A DNA stretch of 16,679 nucleotides from Oscillospiraceae bacterium (GTDB lineage: Bacteria > Bacillota > Clostridia > Oscillospirales > Oscillospiraceae), in the NCBI GenBank assembly GCA_016293865.1, contig JAEDDG010000041.1, forward strand, positions 1-16,679, in the 5' to 3' direction. Position 1 is the first letter of the stretch; every line of letters begins with the position of its first letter. Positions 12,536-16,679 of this stretch are shown here, piece after piece. The position numbers and the translations under genes are program-made. The notes under the pieces were generated by a model that was given only the letters and a program-made list of their open reading frames with translations, ran no database searches and had not been told where the DNA came from.

Positions 12536-12546
12536 ATTTTATCATA
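12536..12546 (-). promoter_or_regulatory. Possible extended -10 promoter of the kinase-nagA unit
   Basis: TGATAAAAT read on the minus strand fits the TGnTATAAT pattern, but the -35 region is poor. Other A/T-rich options lie at 12570-12575, so the position is uncertain. Confidence 0.3.
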
Positions 12547-12618
12547 GTTCCGCTGTTTATGCATCAGTTTTTTATAATTTTCACATGGACCCGGGTCTTT
12601 TATCCGGCGGCCGGCATA

Positions 12619-12647
12619 TTGAAAACCGCTTTTGGCCATGCTAAAAT
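12619..12647 (+). promoter_or_regulatory. Predicted promoter of the amidohydrolase-DUF1599 unit
   Basis: TTGAAA (12619-12624), a 17-bp spacer ending in TGC, and TAAAAT (12642-12647), an extended -10. The leader is about 34 nt and ends in ACGGAGGC. Confidence 0.7.
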
Positions 12648-12688
12648 GAAAACACGGCTTTCATGACTTTTTACGGAGGCGTTATTGT

Positions 12689-13588
12689 ATGGAAATCTTT
12701 GACATGCATGTACATATCCAGAGCTGTGCCGGTACGCCCGACCCCGCCGGTCTTGCCGGCAGGCTGGACGCGGCAGGCGTCGCGGGCTGCGCGCTGATGT
12801 CCGCCGACCCGGCGGACGGCATGAGCGACCGTTTTCTTCCCTATTCCCAGCGGATTGAATCCCTGTTCGCCTGGACGCAGGGGCTGGAAGACCGCGTGCT
12901 GCCGGTTTTCTGGGTGCACCCGTATGAAAACGGCGCCGTCAGAAAGGTTGAGGATGCGGCGGTGCGCGGCGTCGCCGGCTACAAGATGATCTGTGACCGG
13001 TATTATGTGGATGAACCCTGCTCCATGCAGGTGCTGTCCGCCATCGCGGAGACCGGGAAGCCGGTGATCTTCCACTCCGGAATTCTCTGGGGCGGCCGCG
13101 TATCCTCCAAATACAACCGGCCGGTCAACTGGGAGGCGCTGCTCACCATTCCGGGCCTGCGCTTTTCCATGGGACACTGCTCCTGGCCCTGGCACGACGA
13201 GTGCATCGCCATGTACGGGAAGTTCCTGAACGCCTACGCGGAAAACCCCGACGCGTCGGCGGAGATGTTTTTCGACCTGACGCCCGGCACGCCGGAAATC
13301 TACCGCAGGGAGCTTCTTTTCAAGCTGCTGCACGCAGGCTATGATGTGCCGCACAACATCATGTTCGGCACGGATTCCATCGCCGAGCAGTACAAGCGCG
13401 GCTGGGTCCGCAAATGGGTGGAGACCGATTCCGCCCTGTATGACGACTTCGGCGCGCCGGCACGGCTGAAGGAGCTGATTTTCCGCGAAAACGCCATGCG
13501 CTTTTTTGGCAGGATCCCCAAGAACTTCACGCACATCAGTCCCGTTTGCGACGACGCGGACACCTGGAATCTCCACAGCGAATATTGA
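12689..13588 (+). CDS. Amidohydrolase family (metal-dependent TIM-barrel) protein
   Basis: 299 residues, with GGAGG before the ATG. It has the amidohydrolase_2-type metal-ligand plan: H7-x-H9 in IFDMHVHI at the end of beta-1, H129 in PVIFHSG, H163 (or H169) in MGHCSWPWHDEC, and D229 in IMFGTDS near the C-terminus. K99 in AGYKM lies where some family members have a bridging carboxylated lysine, but that is inference. Members hydrolyse amides or decarboxylate aromatic and sugar-lactone substrates; the substrate here is unknown. It is divergent from the kinase-nagA unit across 244 bases, which suggests a shared metabolic theme. The next gene starts 18 bases on and is probably co-transcribed. Confidence 0.88.
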   Translation: MEIFDMHVHIQSCAGTPDPAGLAGRLDAAGVAGCALMSADPADGMSDRFLPYSQRIESLFAWTQGLEDRVLPVFWVHPYENGAVRKVEDAAVRGVAGYKMICDRYYVDEPCSMQVLSAIAETGKPVIFHSGILWGGRVSSKYNRPVNWEALLTIPGLRFSMGHCSWPWHDECIAMYGKFLNAYAENPDASAEMFFDLTPGTPEIYRRELLFKLLHAGYDVPHNIMFGTDSIAEQYKRGWVRKWVETDSALYDDFGAPARLKELIFRENAMRFFGRIPKNFTHISPVCDDADTWNLHSEY

Positions 13589-13606
13589 ATGGAAGGGCCG
13601 CAGATT

Positions 13607-14197
13607 ATGAAAGGCACACTTGACACCCAGTACGACGCGATCATCAATTACAGTTACGGCATTTTTCGGGACAAGCTGGCGGATTACGGCCCCAACTGGC
13701 TGCTGCTGCGCCCCGCCTCCCTGGTGGACGACATCTGGCGGAAGGTCCGGCGCATCCGCACGCTGGAGGAACACGGCGGCGTGCGCAAAATCGACGAAGG
13801 GCGCGACGTTGAGTTTGTGGGCGTGATCAATTACAGCCTCATCTACCTGATTCAGCACTCGGGCTTTCCCGGGATTCCCTCCGCCGAAGAGGTTCTGCGC
13901 GATCTGAGCGTGCTGGACCGGATACGCACCCAGGACATCCTTGACGCTTATCAGAAGGCGGCCGCCCAGGTCAAGGAACTTCTGCTGAAAAAGAACTTTG
14001 ACTACGGGGACGCCTGGAAGAGCATGGAGCCCTGCTCCCTGACCGACCAGGTGGTCGTGCGGGTATGCCGTGTGAAAAGCCTGCTGGCCAAAGGCGGCGC
14101 AAAGGTTTCCGACGGCGTCGACGCACAGCTGATGGACATCATCAACTTCTCCGTTTTCGCGCTGATCCGTATGGATTCCCCGCTTTTCGGCATCTGA
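13607..14197 (+). CDS. DUF1599 (Nmad1) protein with two tandem repeats
   Basis: 196 residues from the ATG at 13607, chosen because GGAAGGG lies about ten bases upstream; the ATG at 13589, touching the previous stop codon, has no ribosome site. Two copies of the same unit are visible. The first (about 26-84) reads DYGPNW...RPASLVDD...VRRIRTLEEHGG...INYSLIYLIQ, and the second (about 132-188) reads DYGDAW...EPCSLTDQ...VCRVKSLLAKGG...INFSVFALIR. They share D-Y-G-x2-W, P-x-S-L-x-D, V-x-R, G-G, G-x-D and I-N-x-S. This is DUF1599, also called nucleotide modification associated domain 1, known mostly from phages and Bacteroidetes; its biochemistry is unproven. It is all-alpha, soluble and cytoplasmic by composition. 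Its link to the amidohydrolase is unclear. Confidence 0.88.
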   Translation: MKGTLDTQYDAIINYSYGIFRDKLADYGPNWLLLRPASLVDDIWRKVRRIRTLEEHGGVRKIDEGRDVEFVGVINYSLIYLIQHSGFPGIPSAEEVLRDLSVLDRIRTQDILDAYQKAAAQVKELLLKKNFDYGDAWKSMEPCSLTDQVVVRVCRVKSLLAKGGAKVSDGVDAQLMDIINFSVFALIRMDSPLFGI

Positions 14198-14229
14198 ACG
14201 CGGCAGGGCTGCGGGAGGTGCCGGCCGCG

Positions 14230-14259
14230 TTGACAAGCCGCGCTTTTCTCTGGTATAGT
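14230..14259 (+). promoter_or_regulatory. Predicted promoter of the Sel1-repeat gene
   Basis: A consensus TTGACA (14230-14235), an 18-bp spacer and TATAGT (14254-14259). The -35 box overlaps the right arm of an AACGCGGC / GCCGCGTT inverted repeat (14198-14205, 14224-14231). Confidence 0.75.
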
Positions 14260-14296
14260 GTAGGCAAAACAGGAGCATATTTAAACGGGAGACGCC

Positions 14297-15055
14297 ATGG
14301 ACGAACTGGAGCAGGAATTCAATATCGAAGAGGAACGGGAATACTGGCAGAAGCAGCTGGATGAAGGCAACATCAACGCCTATTACAGTCTCTCCCGTCT
14401 GTGTGAGTATGAGGGCAAAATGGACGAATCCGCCAAGTATTTTGTCAAGGCCATCGCCGCCGGCCAGGCAGACGCCCTGTTCTGGCTGAGCCGTCTCTGT
14501 CTGGACGAGAGCAGCGATTTTTACGATCCCGAATCCTCCGGCAAGTATCTGCGCCAGGCGGCGGACGGCGGCTGTGCCGAAGCCATGGTGGCTGTGGGCG
14601 ACAGCGCGGTCACTGCCACGGACAAGCCTTTTTATGAAGTGCGCACCGGGACGCCCGACGAGCGCGCGCAGCATTTCGTCCAGTTTGAGTGGTACAAGAA
14701 AGCGGCAGAGGCCGGAGACATGGCGCAGATTCTGCACATCGCCGATGCCTACTGGAACGGCTATCCGGTTCCGCAAAACGATGAACGCGCTTTTGACTGG
14801 TATATGAAGGGCGTGGCCTTCGGCCGGGACCTGGCCTGTGTCTGCCCGCTGGCCCGCTGCTTTGAGCTGGGCCGCGGCGTGGAAGAGGACGCGGAAACTG
14901 CCGTGGAATACTATGAGGCCGCCGCCGGCTACGGCGTGGAGGAGGCGATCCGCCGGCTGGCCGGGATTTACCGCGACGGCCTGCGTGAGGTTTCGCCGGA
15001 CGCGGAAAAAGCCGCAAAATACGCTGACATGCTCTCTGTATTCGCAGAATCGTAA
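14297..15055 (+). CDS. Sel1-like repeat protein
   Basis: 252 residues, with GGGAG before the ATG. It is built of alpha-helical Sel1/TPR-like repeats: approximate units at 25-56 (AYYSLSRLCEYEGKMDESAKYFVKA), 57-93, 128-143 and 144-176 (AQILHIADAYWNG..VPQNDERAFDWYMKG), 177-213 (PLARCFELGRGVEEDAETAVEYYEAA) and 214-245. The A-x2-W/Y-Y-x-K/E-A-A pattern and the 33-37-residue period support the call. There is no signal peptide, so it is probably a cytoplasmic scaffold for protein-protein contacts; the partner is unknown. It has its own good promoter and is probably monocistronic, ending in a weak A/T-rich terminator. Confidence 0.88.
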   Translation: MDELEQEFNIEEEREYWQKQLDEGNINAYYSLSRLCEYEGKMDESAKYFVKAIAAGQADALFWLSRLCLDESSDFYDPESSGKYLRQAADGGCAEAMVAVGDSAVTATDKPFYEVRTGTPDERAQHFVQFEWYKKAAEAGDMAQILHIADAYWNGYPVPQNDERAFDWYMKGVAFGRDLACVCPLARCFELGRGVEEDAETAVEYYEAAAGYGVEEAIRRLAGIYRDGLREVSPDAEKAAKYADMLSVFAES

Positions 15056-15069
15056 GAAAATCAGGCATG

Positions 15070-15106
15070 TTGTTTTTCGTTCATGAAAACAATCCTTTAT
15101 TTTTTG
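15070..15106 (+). terminator. Weak intrinsic terminator after the Sel1-repeat gene
   Basis: TTGTTTT (15070-15076) pairs with AAAACAA (15086-15092) and is followed by TCCTTTATTTTTTG. The stem is all A/T apart from one G-C pair, so efficiency is doubtful. Confidence 0.35.
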
Positions 15107-15129
15107 TAAAACTGTCTATCTGAAAACCC

Positions 15130-15158
15130 TGTCTTTTTTTATCCTTTTCTGTTATAAT
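15130..15158 (+). promoter_or_regulatory. Predicted prs promoter, extended -10 type
   Basis: TGTTATAAT (15150-15158) is a perfect extended -10. The -35 position (15130-15135, TGTCTT) is a partial match at 17-bp spacing. Transcription starts near 15165, leaving a leader of about 30 nt. Confidence 0.65.
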
Positions 15159-15194
15159 CAATTTACAAATCATTTGTTCGTGGAGGATAGGCCA

Positions 15195-16154
15195 ATGATA
15201 TCACATGGTAAGGATATAAAAATCTTCTCCGGCAATTCAAACAAGGCACTGGCAGAGAATATCTGCCGTCATATCGGCATTCGTCTGGGCGACTCTTCCG
15301 TCACACATTTTTCTGACGGTGAGATTTCGGTTTCGCTGTATGAAACCGTACGCGGCTCAGACGTTTTTATTGTCCAGTCCACCTGCGGCCCGGTCAACAA
15401 CAACCTGATGGAGCTTCTGATCATGATCGATGCGGCGCGCCGTGCTTCCGCCGGGCGCATCACTGCGGTCATCCCCTATTTCGGCTATGCCCGTCAGGAC
15501 CGGAAAGCCAAAGCCAGAGATCCCATCTCCGCCAAGCTGGTTGCCAACCTGATCACCTCCGCCGGCGCCGACCGCGTGCTGACGCTTGACCTCCACGCCC
15601 CTCAGATTCAGGGCTTCTTTGACATCCCTGTGGATCACCTGGTGGCCGCCCCCCTGTTTTCCGACTACTATCTGAAGATGTTCGGCGAAGGCAACGAGGA
15701 CGTCATCGTCGTCTCTCCGGACGTGGGCAGTGTGGCCCGCGCCCGCAACTTCGCACACCGGATGGGCCTGGGCCTGGCCATTGTGGACAAACGCCGGGAG
15801 CGCGCCAACCAGTCCGAAGTCATGAACATCATCGGCGATGTGCGCGGCAAACATGTGATCCTCTTTGACGATATGGTTGACACTGCCGGCAGCCTGTGCG
15901 GCGCGGTCAAGGCAATTGTGGAAATCGGCGGCGCCAAGGACATCTATGCCTGCGCCACCCACGGCGTCATGTCCGGTCCCGCCCTGCAGCGCCTCAATGA
16001 CAGCTACATAAAGGAAATGGTCTTTGCCGATTCCATCCCCTATCCGTGCGCAGAAAAGAGCGACAAGATCAAATACCTGTCCGTCGCTCCCATGTTCGCC
16101 GAGGCCATTGAACGGATTTACGAAGAAGTTTCCATCTCCACCCTGTTCAAATAA
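15195..16154 (+). CDS. prs: Ribose-phosphate pyrophosphokinase (PRPP synthetase)
   Basis: 319 residues from the ATG at 15195, placed by GTGGAGGA; a TTG farther upstream (15174) lies before the ribosome site. It makes PRPP from ribose-5-phosphate and ATP in the cytoplasm, feeding purine, pyrimidine, NAD, His and Trp synthesis. Family motifs are FSDGEISV (39-46), the flexible ATP loop YFGYARQDRKAKARDPISAK (95-114), the DLHAPQIQGFFD pyrophosphate/metal region (132-143) with His134, VVSPDVGSVARA (172-183), DKRR (198-201), and the PRPP loop ILFDDMVDTAGSLCGA (222-237) holding the ribose-5-phosphate. Length and all catalytic residues are normal for class I enzymes. pth follows after one base, so the two are co-transcribed. 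Confidence 0.98.
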   Translation: MISHGKDIKIFSGNSNKALAENICRHIGIRLGDSSVTHFSDGEISVSLYETVRGSDVFIVQSTCGPVNNNLMELLIMIDAARRASAGRITAVIPYFGYARQDRKAKARDPISAKLVANLITSAGADRVLTLDLHAPQIQGFFDIPVDHLVAAPLFSDYYLKMFGEGNEDVIVVSPDVGSVARARNFAHRMGLGLAIVDKRRERANQSEVMNIIGDVRGKHVILFDDMVDTAGSLCGAVKAIVEIGGAKDIYACATHGVMSGPALQRLNDSYIKEMVFADSIPYPCAEKSDKIKYLSVAPMFAEAIERIYEEVSISTLFK

Positions 16155-16155
16155 A

Positions 16156-16679
16156 ATGCTCTGGTTTAAGAAAACGCCCGGTGTCAGCTGGCTTGTGATT
16201 TTTCTCGGCAACCCCGGTCCCAGATATGCCGGCACACGGCACAACGTGGGCTTTATGGCAGGGGACGCGGCGGCCAGACGGGCCGGCGTCCGAATTGACC
16301 GGGTAAAATTCAGCGCCCTCACCGCTGTAGGCGAGCTGGGCGGCAGCCGCGTACTGCTGATGAAGCCGCAGACTTATATGAACCTGAGCGGTACCGCCGT
16401 GCGTCAGGCCATGGACTTCTACAAGCTCACGCCGGAGCGGCTCATTGTGGTTTCCGACGATGTGGCTCTGCCTGTGGGAAAGCTGCGCATCCGGACCCAC
16501 GGCTCTGCCGGCGGACACAACGGGCTGAAGGACATCATTTCCAAATGCGGCACGGATGCGTTCATCCGCGTGCGCATCGGCGTCGGTTCACCGCCGCACC
16601 CGGATTATGATATGGCGGACTGGGTCCTGGGCACTTTCAAAAACCAGGACGCGGACACAATGGAAAAGGCCTGTGCCGC
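16156..16679 (+). CDS. pth: Peptidyl-tRNA hydrolase (partial, runs off the window)
   Basis: 174 complete codons are present and the frame stays open at the right edge. It releases peptidyl groups from tRNA that has dropped off the ribosome, an essential cytoplasmic recycling step. Motifs are LGNPGPRYAGTRHNVGF (17-33) with the catalytic His29, LLMKPQTYMNLSG with the substrate-binding Asn, VVSDDVALPVGKLRIR with the conserved Asp pair, and HGSAGGHNGLKDI. The N-terminus is about ten residues longer than in E. coli (MLWFKKTPGVSW before the first strand). The ATG lies one base after the prs stop codon and there is no ribosome site before it, so it depends on coupling to prs translation. Pth is normally about 190 residues, so only the end is missing. 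Confidence 0.96.
   Translation, partial: MLWFKKTPGVSWLVIFLGNPGPRYAGTRHNVGFMAGDAAARRAGVRIDRVKFSALTAVGELGGSRVLLMKPQTYMNLSGTAVRQAMDFYKLTPERLIVVSDDVALPVGKLRIRTHGSAGGHNGLKDIISKCGTDAFIRVRIGVGSPPHPDYDMADWVLGTFKNQDADTMEKACA

Noticed and set aside
12619..12640. Possible catabolite-repression (cre) site over the amidohydrolase promoter spacer (TGAAAACCGCTTTTGG)
   Set aside because: It has a roughly palindromic AAAACCGCTTTT core, but the central CG is shifted by one against the cre consensus and the right half does not match.
14198..14231. AACGCGGC / GCCGCGTT inverted repeat as a terminator of the DUF1599 gene
   Set aside because: No T-run follows. The right arm instead overlaps the -35 box of the Sel1 gene, so an operator is possible but unsupported.
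12671..14776. A 701-codon open frame on the minus strand, antisense to the amidohydrolase, DUF1599 and Sel1 genes
   Set aside because: It is a by-product of third-position GC bias. The plus-strand genes have recognised families and ribosome sites; the antisense frame has neither.

Overview
The window looks like chromosome of a moderately GC-rich anaerobic Clostridia-type Firmicute, probably in the Oscillospirales / Ruminococcaceae range of gut bacteria. The reasons are a rubrerythrin-type C-terminus next to a small BFD-type [2Fe-2S] protein, Clostridia-style strong Shine-Dalgarno sites, sigma-A-like promoters (TTGACA / TATAAT, several with an extended -10), a multitask MsmX/UgpC sugar-ABC ATPase, DUF4234 and YbaK/EbsC proteins, and a prs-pth pair. 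Genus-level placement is inference. No tRNA, rRNA, CRISPR array, insertion sequence or prophage was seen.

Layout. 1-1330 (+): end of a rubrerythrin-family gene with its terminator, a 28-codon remnant of a CheY receiver, a BFD-like iron-sulfur protein and a DUF4234 membrane protein. 1417-4377 (-): glyA (serine hydroxymethyltransferase) with its own promoter and an unusual leader, and an orphan sugar-ABC ATPase with a long structured leader. 4534-6426 (+): a GNAT acetyltransferase with a long C-terminal half, followed by an SDR dehydrogenase. 6442-8275: a DUF3810 membrane metallopeptidase-like gene (-) and a YbaK/EbsC deacylase (+), expressed from well-formed divergent promoters. 8330-9857 (+): a compact three-gene operon of small, cysteine-containing proteins of unassigned function. 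The last two are an 89% identical tandem duplication and the first is a distant relative of both. 9899-12444 (-): an atypical ROK/ASKHA-type kinase and nagA. 12619-14197 (+): divergent from the kinase, an amidohydrolase and a two-repeat DUF1599 (Nmad1) protein. 14230-15055 (+): a Sel1-repeat protein. 15153-16679 (+): prs followed with no room for a ribosome site by pth, which runs off the window.

How the parts fit. Much of the window is housekeeping: glyA for one-carbon units, prs for PRPP, pth for translation quality control, and YbaK/EbsC for mischarged tRNA. The accessory part is centred on 8330-14200. There a kinase, a GlcNAc-6-phosphate deacetylase homologue, an amidohydrolase and the three-gene small-protein operon sit together in opposed and divergent units. 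The kinase and nagA point to use of a phosphorylated (amino) sugar, but no nagB, transporter or regulator is present. The strongest candidate for something undescribed is the triplet operon at 8404-9779. It has conserved Cys-Pro, DYCxHC and KCxCKYW motifs, a preserved duplication, and its own promoter and terminator.
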